The notes beneath the pieces are model-generated. The model saw only the letters and a list, made by a program, of their open reading frames with translations, made no database searches and was not told where the DNA came from. Both the position numbers and the translations under genes were made by a program. Below are positions 7,386 to 15,101 of a stretch of 24,953 nt of DNA, in pieces. How positions within the stretch are numbered: the first letter of the stretch is position 1; every line of letters begins with the position of its first letter. Origin of the DNA: CAZOKO01 sp964580455 (lineage in GTDB: Bacteria; Desulfobacterota; WTBG01); NCBI GenBank assembly GCA_964580455.1, contig CAZOKO010000032.1:1-24953 (forward strand), in the 5' to 3' direction.

Positions 7386-8579
7386 TCATTTATAAAAGTG
7401 GCCTATAGTAGCGACTACTATTTCCTGTTGCTCCTCAGTTAATTCGGGATAGACAGGTAAAGCCAGGACTTCTCTGGCTGCCTTTTCCGCTTCCGGGAAG
7501 CTGCCTTCCTTGTAACCCAGTTCCTGATAACAGGACTGCAGGTGTATGGGAAGTGGATAGTAGATTCCACAGCCGATACCATGTTGATTGAGAAACACCT
7601 TGAGTTTATCCCTTTCACGGGCACGGATGACATATTGATTAAACACATGGTAATGGCCGTCTCTTACATAGGGAAGCCCAAGGGGTTTTTCCTCCAACTT
7701 ATGGTCTTCTCTATCGGTAACCAGTCCAGTTTCTTTAAACATTTTATTGTAGTTATCAGCATTTAAGCGGCGTTTGACTGTCCACCGATCAAGGTGCTTT
7801 AGCTTTACCTTTAGGATGGCTGCCTGAAGGGCATCCAGTCTGCCGTTTATACCGATCATGTCATAATAGTATTGCTTCTGTTGTGATCTGCATCCGTGGT
7901 GTCTTAAGCTTCGTATCTTGTTTGCCTGCGGCTCATGGTGAGTGACTATCATGCCACCTTCCCCATAGCCTCCCAGGTTTTTTGTTGGGAAAAAGGAGAA
8001 ACAGCCAAAATCACCTCTGCTCCCGGCAAACCGATAGGTATCATCAGAACCCCCTTTTAAATATTTTGCACCAAGCGCCTGGGCTGCATCTTCTATGATT
8101 TTTAAATCACATTTTTTACTGATTTTCACAATAGAATCCATATCAGCGCATTGTCCATAGAGATGTACAGGTATGATTGCCCTGACTTTCTTGAGCTGGT
8201 CTTTGTTAAGTGATGTGATCGTTTCTTCTATTTTCCCTGGAGATAGATTATAAGTAAGTGGATCTATATCAACAAAGAGGGGGGTTGCCCCCAGCCTGGA
8301 GATAGAACTGGCAGTTGAGAAAAAGGTAAAAGGTGAGGTGATGACTAAATCTCCTTTCCCTGTTTCCAGAGCCATTAAAGAGATGAGCAGGGCGTCGGTG
8401 CCGGAAGAGATGCCGATAGCGTGGTCTGCCTTTACGTATTGAGCAATTTCACTTTCGAATGATTCCACTTTAGGGCCAAATATAAATTGCTGACTTTCAA
8501 GCACTTCCTCTATAGCAGATCTGATCTCATCCTTTATCTGGGCATACTGAAGCTTTAAATCAAGCAGTGGAACTTTCAT
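7386..8579 (-). CDS. DegT/DnrJ/EryC1/StrS sugar aminotransferase (first copy)
   Basis: A 397-residue PLP-dependent aminotransferase of the fold used to make 3- or 4-amino sugars on nucleotide carriers. The N-terminus VPLLDLKLQY is typical. SSGTDAL (58-64) is the phosphate-binding region, D164 in IEDAAQALGA contacts the pyridine nitrogen, and K200 in FFPTKNLGGYGEGG forms the Schiff base. The likely reaction is glutamate-dependent amination of a keto-sugar nucleotide; the exact sugar cannot be read from the sequence. Its ATG overlaps the TGA of the upstream tandem kinase by four bases (ATGA), so the two are translationally coupled. No dehydratase that would make its substrate lies in the window. 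Confidence 0.85.
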   Translation of the reverse strand: MKVPLLDLKLQYAQIKDEIRSAIEEVLESQQFIFGPKVESFESEIAQYVKADHAIGISSGTDALLISLMALETGKGDLVITSPFTFFSTASSISRLGATPLFVDIDPLTYNLSPGKIEETITSLNKDQLKKVRAIIPVHLYGQCADMDSIVKISKKCDLKIIEDAAQALGAKYLKGGSDDTYRFAGSRGDFGCFSFFPTKNLGGYGEGGMIVTHHEPQANKIRSLRHHGCRSQQKQYYYDMIGINGRLDALQAAILKVKLKHLDRWTVKRRLNADNYNKMFKETGLVTDREDHKLEEKPLGLPYVRDGHYHVFNQYVIRARERDKLKVFLNQHGIGCGIYYPLPIHLQSCYQELGYKEGSFPEAEKAAREVLALPVYPELTEEQQEIVVATIGHFYK

Positions 8580-10279
8580 GTCTTCTCCTTTATTGTAGCT
8601 TTACAGGTTGTGAATTTCCTTCCAGATTTCTTGAGCTTCTTTTGTGTTTTACATACTATTTCCTTCCAGTACTCTCTTACCTTAGGCTCTCTTTTTTTTC
8701 CAATAATAAGATAATATTTTAAAAACCTGAGTCGATCCGGCATTGAAACTATTTTGGTGTCGAGCAGAGAAGCATTGAGGCGAGCCAGATCTCTAAGTCT
8801 ATCTTCTTTTTTAACCCCTTTTTTAATCCTGGCGCTGTCTAAATCTGCAAGATAGGGTTTATCTTCTTTCCCTGCCTTTTTCTCTAGCAGTATATTGTTT
8901 GACTTTAAATCTCCATGACAAATGCCTCGATCGTGCATTTCTCTCACCATATTTGCTGTCTGTTGTATAAGAGCATTTTTTCTTTCAGGAGCTTCAGTTG
9001 ATGTGCCGGATAACCCTTCCTGGAGCAAGGCGTTTAAAGAGAGTGACTGGTCAATCTTCAGGCTGATAAAAAAACTTTTGATTAGAAGTCTCCACTTTCT
9101 CTCTTCCAGAAAACAGACAGGCGAAGGGGTGGGAATACTTCTTGAAACCAGACTGTTTGCTGTCTTCCATACCTTTTTAGCTCTGGAGGTTCGAAAGAGG
9201 TTTTTTAATGCATAAAAAATGTTCTGATAATTATAGCGTTTAATGTGGATTTCCCCTTTTTCCCCTGCAATCTTGAGGGGCAGAAAACATGAAGAGGTAG
9301 TATGTGAATCTTTTATTATGATGCTGGCTGATTCAGAAAATGCCCGGTCAGGATTCGAGAGAAAGTCTAAGAGTTCAGGATTACAGAAGTCTCGATTGAT
9401 AAATCCTTTGCGGGTACTTGACTTAAAGGAGGCAAAGTATTTATTTTGTCTGAAGCATCGTTTATCTCTTTTTCGCCATTTTTTTCTCGTCATCTTATCT
9501 GTCATCTCTTCGATTAAACGGGCAAAGTTATGACAGTCTTTCTCCCACCTCTTATCCCCTTCAGCATAGGCTTTAAGGAATCTCAGCTTTTCTGTCTTTC
9601 TAACCTTCTGGTAGAAACCCGTATTTAACGAAGCCAAATTTTTTATCTTTTCCTTATTAGTCAATTTAGATTTCAGTTTTATCCGGTGAAGATCCATGAG
9701 GTAAAAATTGATCGTTCCCTGCTCTCCTTTTTTTGCAAGTATGTTTCCCCAGTGAAAATCCTGATGAAATATTCCTTTCTGGTGGAGATCTTTGACAAAT
9801 TTTGCCAGACCTACAGTAGCTTTTATCTTCTCGTCTGTTCTACATTCAGCCTGGCTGAGATAGCAATCAAATAGATATTCTTTAATTGACCCGGCATTCT
9901 CGATGCTTTTTGAGATGAGATAATTTTTTTTGAGCAAACCAAATTTCTTCAGTTTTCCCACAGCCAGAGGGGTAAAGGTGGACACATTTCTTTTTGAAAT
10001 CTTCCGGGCAGCACACCACTCTCTTTCTGCGGGAGAGAGGAAAAGGGTTTTTATGCCGTCAAGGAGAGTGGGTAAATGGTATTCCTTGAGGTAGAGAGCT
10101 GGAATCTCGGGGGAAGAAGGCTTCAGATAACTTACCGTTCGAGAAGTAAGAGTTCTTACTATCCTGTGTTCCTGTATATTCTCCAGATTGATTATATGAT
10201 TCAGAGTGTAGGGGTGAAAAATACTCTTATACTTCTCATTAACTATCCATCTGAGTCTGTGATGATAAGTAGTTTTCAA
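8576..10279 (-). CDS. Tandem WaaP/Kdo-kinase-like protein (two kinase domains)
   Basis: 567 residues with two complete LPS-kinase-like domains. Domain 1 has a candidate ATP lysine K65 (LYLKEYH), catalytic loop HQDFHWGN (172-179), metal motif DLH (196-198) and a tail with NLASLN (214-219) and KLRFLKAY (231-238). Domain 2 has K347 (IHIKRYN), HGDLKSNN (455-462), DLD (479-481), DLARLN (497-502) and DRLRFLKYY (515-523). Both keep the catalytic Asp, Asn and metal Asp, so both may be active. WaaP-family enzymes phosphorylate sugars of the LPS core on the cytoplasmic face. The start is TTG at 10279: an in-frame stop lies just upstream and there is no Met before residue 196. It follows the upstream aminotransferase by 6 bp and overlaps the next gene by 4. 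Confidence 0.8.
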   Translation of the reverse strand: MKTTYHHRLRWIVNEKYKSIFHPYTLNHIINLENIQEHRIVRTLTSRTVSYLKPSSPEIPALYLKEYHLPTLLDGIKTLFLSPAEREWCAARKISKRNVSTFTPLAVGKLKKFGLLKKNYLISKSIENAGSIKEYLFDCYLSQAECRTDEKIKATVGLAKFVKDLHQKGIFHQDFHWGNILAKKGEQGTINFYLMDLHRIKLKSKLTNKEKIKNLASLNTGFYQKVRKTEKLRFLKAYAEGDKRWEKDCHNFARLIEEMTDKMTRKKWRKRDKRCFRQNKYFASFKSSTRKGFINRDFCNPELLDFLSNPDRAFSESASIIIKDSHTTSSCFLPLKIAGEKGEIHIKRYNYQNIFYALKNLFRTSRAKKVWKTANSLVSRSIPTPSPVCFLEERKWRLLIKSFFISLKIDQSLSLNALLQEGLSGTSTEAPERKNALIQQTANMVREMHDRGICHGDLKSNNILLEKKAGKEDKPYLADLDSARIKKGVKKEDRLRDLARLNASLLDTKIVSMPDRLRFLKYYLIIGKKREPKVREYWKEIVCKTQKKLKKSGRKFTTCKATIKEKT

Positions 10280-10285
10280 TGGGAT

Positions 10286-11446
10286 TTACTTTTTGTATTT
10301 CTTAAGTACTTTTGTTACTGCCTGTATTACATCATCTACATCTTCATCAGTGAGCCCAGCAGAAAGTGGCAGAGAGATTGTTCTCTCTGAGACGCAAGCT
10401 GCATTGGGGAAATCATCTCGTTTATAGCCAAAGGTCTCCTGGTAATAGGGGTGCAGGTGGAGGGAAATGAAGTGAATACCTGTTCCGATATTCTCCTGGT
10501 AGAGTGCCTGCTGGATGGTATCGCGATCTGCCTTCAGTTCTTCCAGCCTTAACAGGATGGAGTAAAGATGGCGTGCGTGCCTGGTATCTTCCTCCGGCGG
10601 TGGAGGGGTTGCAAGAGGAAGATTTTGAAAGGCATCATCATATCGCTGCCAGATCTGCTCACGCCGCAAAAGATATTTTTCTATTCTTCTTAACTGGTGT
10701 ATGCCGAGAGCTGCCTGAATGTCCATCATGTTATATTTAAATCCGGGATATACTATACGGTAGTGTTTAAACCCTTCATCAGAGTACCTTTTCCATGCCC
10801 CTTTACTCATGCCGTGGAGTGCATAGGTTTGAATCTTCTCTGCGTAGGTAGCATTGCCTGTTGTTATCATCCCTCCTTCACCTGTTACCAGATTTTTTGT
10901 AACATAAAAGCTGAAAACAGTTAAGTCGCCAATAGTTCCAATTTTGTATCCATGATATGTTGCTTCTAAAGCATGGGCTGCATCCTCAATGATTATTAGT
11001 TGGTGTTTTTGAGAGATTTCTTTAATTTTTTTCATATTGCAGGGTCTGCCGGCAAAATGGACGGGAAGGATGGCTTTGGTTTTAGGAGTGATTTTTTCTT
11101 CAATGCTGTCGGGATCAATATTCATACCCGGCAGGTTGATATCAACAAAAACGGGCTTGGTATTGCAATGAAGAATAGCGTTAGCTGTAGCACCAAAGGT
11201 CATAGGTGTGGTGATGACTTCATCTCCCGGCTTCAGTCCGGCAACAATCATGGAAAGATGAAGACCGGCAGTGCAGGAATTGAGTGCGAGTGCATGTTTA
11301 GAGCCGATGTAGTCTTTAAAAAGAGCTTCAAACTTTGCAACCTTGGGGCCGGTAGAAATCCAGCCTGATTTAAGTGAATCTACAACTTCATCAATATCTT
11401 CCTGCTCTATTTTAGGACTGCCAAAGATTAAAAATTCTTTTCTCAT
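10286..11446 (-). CDS. DegT/DnrJ/EryC1/StrS sugar aminotransferase (second copy)
   Basis: A 386-residue PLP aminotransferase, paralogous to the one at 7386-8579 but clearly distinct. D155 lies in IEDAAHALEA and the Schiff-base lysine is K184 in FYVTKNLVTGEGG. The wording FGATANAILHCNTKPVFVDI and HFAGRPCNM resembles the ArnB/PseC side of the family, which aminates at C4, but I would not assign the sugar. The start is supported by AAAGGA about 9 bases before the ATG. It is separated from the upstream GT4-kinase gene by 117 bp that hold a dispersed inverted repeat, and from the tandem kinase downstream by only 6 bp. Confidence 0.85.
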   Translation of the reverse strand: MRKEFLIFGSPKIEQEDIDEVVDSLKSGWISTGPKVAKFEALFKDYIGSKHALALNSCTAGLHLSMIVAGLKPGDEVITTPMTFGATANAILHCNTKPVFVDINLPGMNIDPDSIEEKITPKTKAILPVHFAGRPCNMKKIKEISQKHQLIIIEDAAHALEATYHGYKIGTIGDLTVFSFYVTKNLVTGEGGMITTGNATYAEKIQTYALHGMSKGAWKRYSDEGFKHYRIVYPGFKYNMMDIQAALGIHQLRRIEKYLLRREQIWQRYDDAFQNLPLATPPPPEEDTRHARHLYSILLRLEELKADRDTIQQALYQENIGTGIHFISLHLHPYYQETFGYKRDDFPNAACVSERTISLPLSAGLTDEDVDDVIQAVTKVLKKYKK

Positions 11447-11471
11447 ATAAGATTCCTTTTTCTAAGTTCGG

Positions 11472-11600
11472 CTAACCGCAGAGATCGCCAAGTGTGCAGA
11501 GGTTTCAAGTAGAATTAAAAGCATAACAGTTTATTCATAATAGAATCAAGCTGTTTGTTTTTTCTATGTACTCAGTGATCTTTGCGTCCTTGGCGGTGAA
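11472..11600. repeat. Dispersed inverted repeat (ACCGCAGAGATCGC type)
   Basis: The left arm at 11472-11502 (AACCGCAGAGATCGCCAAG) and the right arm at 11571-11600 (TTTGCGTCCTTGGCGGTGAA) are imperfectly complementary. They match the CCGCAGAGA/TCTCTGCGG class of intergenic repeats also present at 16531-16646. The right arm overlaps the last codons of the minus-strand GT4-kinase gene (stop at 11564-11566), so it is both repeat and coding sequence. Confidence 0.65.
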
Positions 11601-13576
11601 CTGTTAAATCTCTTTTTCAGTTTGAGATCATGGGAGCGGATTTTGGAAGTTTTTTTTACAATCTTTTTTATGAGCACTCTGGTTTTAGCACCCAGTTTAT
11701 TCTCTCCCTGGTAATATTTGATGAACCGTAATCGGTCAGCTCTGGTGATGATGTTTTTATCTGCTGAGTAATTAAGTGCAGCCAGGTCTTTAACTTTCCA
11801 TCTTAGAGGAACTATTTTTCTTTGATCTACTCTGTGGAGATCAGCGAAGTAGATTTTCCAGTTGTTGGATACGTCTTTTTTTACCAAAATGTGGCACAGA
11901 TAGAGATCTCGATGATTCAACCCTGAAAGATGCATATGCCTTACGTGCAGGGCAAGCTCTTTTATTAACGTTCTCTTCTCTTTAATATGATGGATGCTCA
12001 AGGGGGGTGAAAAATGGCTGGGGAGGTAGTGATCCAAACGTTCTACCCCCTCAATTTCCCTGGTAAGCAGGAAGGATTCTTTTTTTAAACCGAAATGTTT
12101 CTTTGACCCTGTAGAAATGGGAACCATGGTAGGAATTTCTAACGTATGAAAGGCAATGATGTTTTTCCACTCATCCATTGCATTTGTGGGCAGGGAGAAT
12201 TTAAACAAAGAAGTAATCAATGCTTTACAGCCTGGATGCTGGTATCTTTTTAGATAAACTCCAATTTCGCTGTGATTATCTTTAAGCAAAAGTTTTACTG
12301 TTGAGCGTTCTTTAATTGCCTGTTTAATAATCTTACCATCCTGACAGTACATCAATTTGCTGAAATCGATAAGTTTGTTTTGTAATAAAAGCGATACATA
12401 TTCATCGTTTACTGTAATTCCGTCATGATGGGAAAAGGAGAAGGCATTTTTTCTGGTAAAGACTTTTTTATAAAGGGCAAGGGTCTTTCGGACATTTTCT
12501 GCTGTGGTATATTCCTTTACACTTGAGGCAGCATGATTCCCCATTTCCTCTCTTGCTTCTTTTGAAAGCAAAAGAGAGATGTGTTTTGCTATTTCTCCTG
12601 TATCGCTAGCATCTTCAATGATGTAGCCATTTTTACCTTCCTCAATGATTTCTGCTGCCCCGTTACTTGTTGTAGTAATCACGGGAAGCCCACAGGCCAG
12701 TGCCTCTATACAGACATTAGAAAAGGGATCGTAGAGAGTGGGCAGAACCAGCATGTCACTCGCACCATAGTATTTTTCCAGAATCCTTTCTTCTCCTGCA
12801 AAGATCAGGTTGTTAGAGAGCCCGTGTTTTGAAGCCAGGCGCTGATAGGGTTTGGGGTTTCCACGTCCTGCTACCAATATTTTTATATTGTGTGCTTTAC
12901 TTCCTAAAAGGGAGAGGCTTTCAATAAGAAGGTGAAGGCCCTTCCTCTTATAATTCCTGCTTACAAACAAAATAACGGTTTCATGGTCACCGATATGAAG
13001 CTTTTTCCGTACGTTTAGCCGATAGGGTTCCCTTACCCCGGGTGTAAACCTTTCCAGATCTGCCCCATTATAGATAACCTCAATTCTGCCTTCCGGAACC
13101 TGATAGTAATCGACTGCCTGACGTTTACACATTTTAGAATTAGCAATGATGTGGTGGTAATTATTGGGTTTAAAGATCTGTTTTTCTATAAAGAGAATAG
13201 CGAGGTGGCGCGGGTTGAGATATTTTAGTACAGTATGAGTTGATAGAGTTTTTAGAAAATGGAGGTGTAAACCATCTCCCATACGATAAATATCCTGGGG
13301 ATATATTTGAGAAAAACCGCTTACGATATCGAAGTTCTCCTCCTTCAAAAGAAGTTTTGTATTCAGGGCAAAGGTGAGGTTTTTCAATGGTGAATAGAAT
13401 GAAAGTACAGGGACCTTGTGGAAAGTGATGCGTGAATCAGATGGTAAATCCCAGGTGTTAGCAAAGACATGAACTTCATGTCCCATCTCAAGCAATTGCC
13501 TGCTCAAGCGAACGACATAACTTTCTGCTCCACCCCAGGAGAGTGTATATTCTTTCCTAATAAGCGCAATTTTCAT
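11564..13576 (-). CDS. GT4 glycosyltransferase fused to WaaP-like kinase
   Basis: 670 residues. Residues 1 to about 375 are a complete GT-B (GT4) glycosyltransferase resembling WaaG: GGAE at 15-18 near the N-terminus, a mid-domain VSRNYKRKG, and the nucleotide-sugar site YDPFSNVCIEALACGLPVI at about 282-300. Residues about 430-645 are an LPS-kinase domain with K443 (VYLKRYQ), HRDLYLCH (555-562), DLH (579-581), DLAALN (597-602) and DRLRFIKYY (614-622). HRDLYLCH closely resembles the catalytic loop of E. coli WaaP. The fusion probably adds a sugar to an LPS-core-like acceptor and phosphorylates the product or a neighbouring sugar. The last residues, about 659-670 (SSPPRTQRSLST), are encoded by a dispersed repeat. 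No ribosome site is evident before the ATG. Confidence 0.85.
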   Translation of the reverse strand: MKIALIRKEYTLSWGGAESYVVRLSRQLLEMGHEVHVFANTWDLPSDSRITFHKVPVLSFYSPLKNLTFALNTKLLLKEENFDIVSGFSQIYPQDIYRMGDGLHLHFLKTLSTHTVLKYLNPRHLAILFIEKQIFKPNNYHHIIANSKMCKRQAVDYYQVPEGRIEVIYNGADLERFTPGVREPYRLNVRKKLHIGDHETVILFVSRNYKRKGLHLLIESLSLLGSKAHNIKILVAGRGNPKPYQRLASKHGLSNNLIFAGEERILEKYYGASDMLVLPTLYDPFSNVCIEALACGLPVITTTSNGAAEIIEEGKNGYIIEDASDTGEIAKHISLLLSKEAREEMGNHAASSVKEYTTAENVRKTLALYKKVFTRKNAFSFSHHDGITVNDEYVSLLLQNKLIDFSKLMYCQDGKIIKQAIKERSTVKLLLKDNHSEIGVYLKRYQHPGCKALITSLFKFSLPTNAMDEWKNIIAFHTLEIPTMVPISTGSKKHFGLKKESFLLTREIEGVERLDHYLPSHFSPPLSIHHIKEKRTLIKELALHVRHMHLSGLNHRDLYLCHILVKKDVSNNWKIYFADLHRVDQRKIVPLRWKVKDLAALNYSADKNIITRADRLRFIKYYQGENKLGAKTRVLIKKIVKKTSKIRSHDLKLKKRFNSSPPRTQRSLST

Positions 13577-13588
13577 AACAATTGATTT

Positions 13589-13689
13589 GGGACACAGATC
13601 ACCGCAGATACTCGCAGATAAATTTTTCCTTGGAGTTTCTTCGTTATTTTATATTTTAAAATCTAGACAATCTGCGTTGATCTGCGTCC
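13589..13689. repeat. Inverted repeat (ACAGATCACCGCAGAT type)
   Basis: The left arm at 13589-13622 contains GGGACACAGATCACCGCAGAT. The right arm at 13668-13689 contains ATCTGCGTTGATCTGCGTCC. Nineteen bases pair with two mismatches around a loop of about 60 bp. It fills most of the gap between the GT2 gene and the GT4-kinase start. It is another member of the dispersed repeat class based on CAGAT and GCAGA words. Confidence 0.7.
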
Positions 13690-13701
13690 AAGAAAAGAAT
13701 T

Positions 13702-14346
13702 TTATGGGTTATCAAGTTCCCTCAACCCTGTTGAAGCAGGACACAATTTTATATGCCATATAAGTAAATCACTATAGATGCGAAATCGGCGTTTTAATCC
13801 TTTATCCAGACCGAGTGTAATAAAGAGACCCAGCATAACAAGGAGCAGATTGATTGTTAGCTTAAATATCCTCGTAATCCTCAGGGTATAATAGGAGAAG
13901 ATGCTTCTGCGTTTTTTAAAAAATATGTAACTCGATCGGTAATATTCAGTCCATGCCTTTGAAGGGTTTTTCTCTTTACTCTGTCCCTGCAGATGGTAAA
14001 CCTTTATGTGAGGTAGATGGTAGATTTTCCACCCTGCCTCATGCATGCGGAAGCACCAGTCGGTTTCTTCCAAAAAGAAGAAGTAATCTTCATCCAGCAT
14101 CCCCACCTGCTTAATGGCTTCCTTTTGCACTATCATGCATGCCCCAATCGTGGAATCCACTTCCATCGGTTCATGGTACTCCTTTTTCTTGCTGGGATAT
14201 TTTTTGGGGAAAAGGATTTTTAAAAGAGATTTATTTAAGAGTTCTGTTGCCAGAGTTGGAAAGTTATCAAAAGAGTTCTGCTTGCTTCCATCACGATTCA
14301 GATACTGGCAGGCTGCAATACCTGCATCAGGTGTTTTGTCCATGAA
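13702..14346 (-). CDS. GT2 glycosyltransferase, 5' truncated by assembly gap
   Basis: 214 residues of the C-terminal part of a family 2 glycosyltransferase; the N-terminal nucleotide-binding half is lost in the N run. Visible are IGACMIVQKEAI and GMLDEDYFFFLEETDWCFRM, which hold the acceptor-site ED/ExDW motif of rhamnosyltransferase-like (WbbL-type) GT2 enzymes, and then KIYHLPHIKVYHLQGQS. A hydrophobic stretch near the C-terminus (LTINLLLVMLGLFITLGL) suggests membrane association. The donor sugar is unknown. The open frame runs by chance across the gap into an unrelated lipoprotein; the two should not be annotated as one protein. Confidence 0.8.
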   Translation of the reverse strand, partial: FMDKTPDAGIAACQYLNRDGSKQNSFDNFPTLATELLNKSLLKILFPKKYPSKKKEYHEPMEVDSTIGACMIVQKEAIKQVGMLDEDYFFFLEETDWCFRMHEAGWKIYHLPHIKVYHLQGQSKEKNPSKAWTEYYRSSYIFFKKRRSIFSYYTLRITRIFKLTINLLLVMLGLFITLGLDKGLKRRFRIYSDLLIWHIKLCPASTGLRELDNP

Positions 14347-14446
14347 NNNNNNNNNNNNNNNNNNNNNNNNNNNNNNNNNNNNNNNNNNNNNNNNNNNNNN
14401 NNNNNNNNNNNNNNNNNNNNNNNNNNNNNNNNNNNNNNNNNNNNNN
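14347..14446. other. Assembly gap of 100 Ns
   Basis: Exactly 100 undetermined bases, the usual placeholder for a scaffold gap of unknown size. The left flank is inside a GT2 gene and the right flank inside a lipoprotein gene, both on the minus strand. At minimum the 3' end of the lipoprotein gene and the 5' part of the GT2 gene are missing; whole genes could also be hidden. Confidence 0.97.
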
Positions 14447-14745
14447 TTAAAACTTAATTTTCTTGGTGACTTGCCTATAATACTCCTCTCCCAATAGTTT
14501 ACAACAATATCGTGTTTCCCTTTTGTTATTTCAGCATGAGTTGGCAACAACAATGCAACTTTGTTTATACTTACCTTCTTGCTATCAACAGATACTATTT
14601 CAGCTTTTCTTACATGGATCTCAACACGTTCAGCCTTTGCCAATTGTCTTGTGTTTACCTTATAAGGAATACTGCAGCAGGAACCGAGCAACATAAAACA
14701 AATGATTGTGATAAATAATAAACTTGCTACCATCTTACCTTTCAT
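14447..14745 (-). CDS. Lipoprotein of unknown function, 3' truncated by gap
   Basis: 99 visible residues starting MKGKMVASLLF, followed by a hydrophobic signal stretch and the lipobox LGSC with the lipidated cysteine at residue 23. The mature part is basic and contains beta-strand-like alternation (VEIHVRKAEIVSV), but I recognise no family. The ATG is preceded by GAAAGGGGGTG as ribosome site. It is the first gene after a strong candidate promoter (14920-14948). It could be an envelope component or an assembly factor for the glycan made by the downstream genes, but that is inference from position only. Confidence 0.65.
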
Positions 14746-14780
14746 TTTACACCCCCTTTCTTCAATTTAGTTTTTAATAA

Positions 14781-14891
14781 TTAACCACAGATTTACCCCG
14801 TTAGATGTTTACTATCTAATGGGGGCTCACAGAGTTTTTTTGAAATATGTTTCTCTGTTTCCTTTGTGAGCGAATTCTTTTTCAGTGGTTT
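14781..14891. repeat. Compound inverted repeat with nested palindrome
   Basis: The outer arms are AACCACAGA (14782-14790) and CAGTGGTT (14883-14890), with a second pair GCTCACAGAG (14825-14834) and CTTTGTGAGC (14862-14871). Nested inside is a palindrome: CCCCGTTAGAT (14796-14806) against ATCTAATGGGG (14814-14824), 10 of 11 paired, loop 7. It lies in the transcribed leader between the promoter at 14920-14948 and the lipoprotein start. Confidence 0.6.
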
Positions 14892-14919
14892 CCTGTTTTT
14901 CGTAGCCGTTGGGTTTATA

Positions 14920-14948
14920 TTTGTAATAGAAACTGCTCCCGGTGTCAA
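14920..14948 (-). promoter_or_regulatory. Sigma-70-like promoter for glycan block A
   Basis: Reading the minus strand, TTGACA (14943-14948) is followed after 17 bp by TACAAA (14920-14925). The start would be near 14913, about 168 nt before the lipoprotein ATG at 14745. The -35 is perfect and the -10 weaker. It is placed to drive the minus-strand run of glycan genes down to 7386. Confidence 0.5.
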
Positions 14949-15101
14949 CAAAAATTCCTCTTGTTGTTTATTAAAAGGTTACCCCTTTTTAATCTAAAAT
15001 AGTTTGTAATATTTTATTTAATGGTATAAATTTATGGAAAAGTAGATGTGCGATATGGGATATGTGTAAATGGTTTTGCAAAAAGACTGGGATACATGTT
15101 T

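Noticed and set aside
14017..14497. Plus-strand open frames opposite the GT2 gene and across the gap
   Set aside because: Antisense shadows of the GT2 coding sequence, one running through Ns.
13702..14745. Single 347-residue protein spanning the N run
   Set aside because: Its two halves belong to different families (lipoprotein and GT2) and the middle is undetermined sequence; the shared frame is chance.
15048..15101. GTG start extending the pyrophosphorylase by 18 residues
   Set aside because: Poor ribosome site and the added residues do not resemble the family N-terminus; start moved to 15102, though 15096 remains possible.
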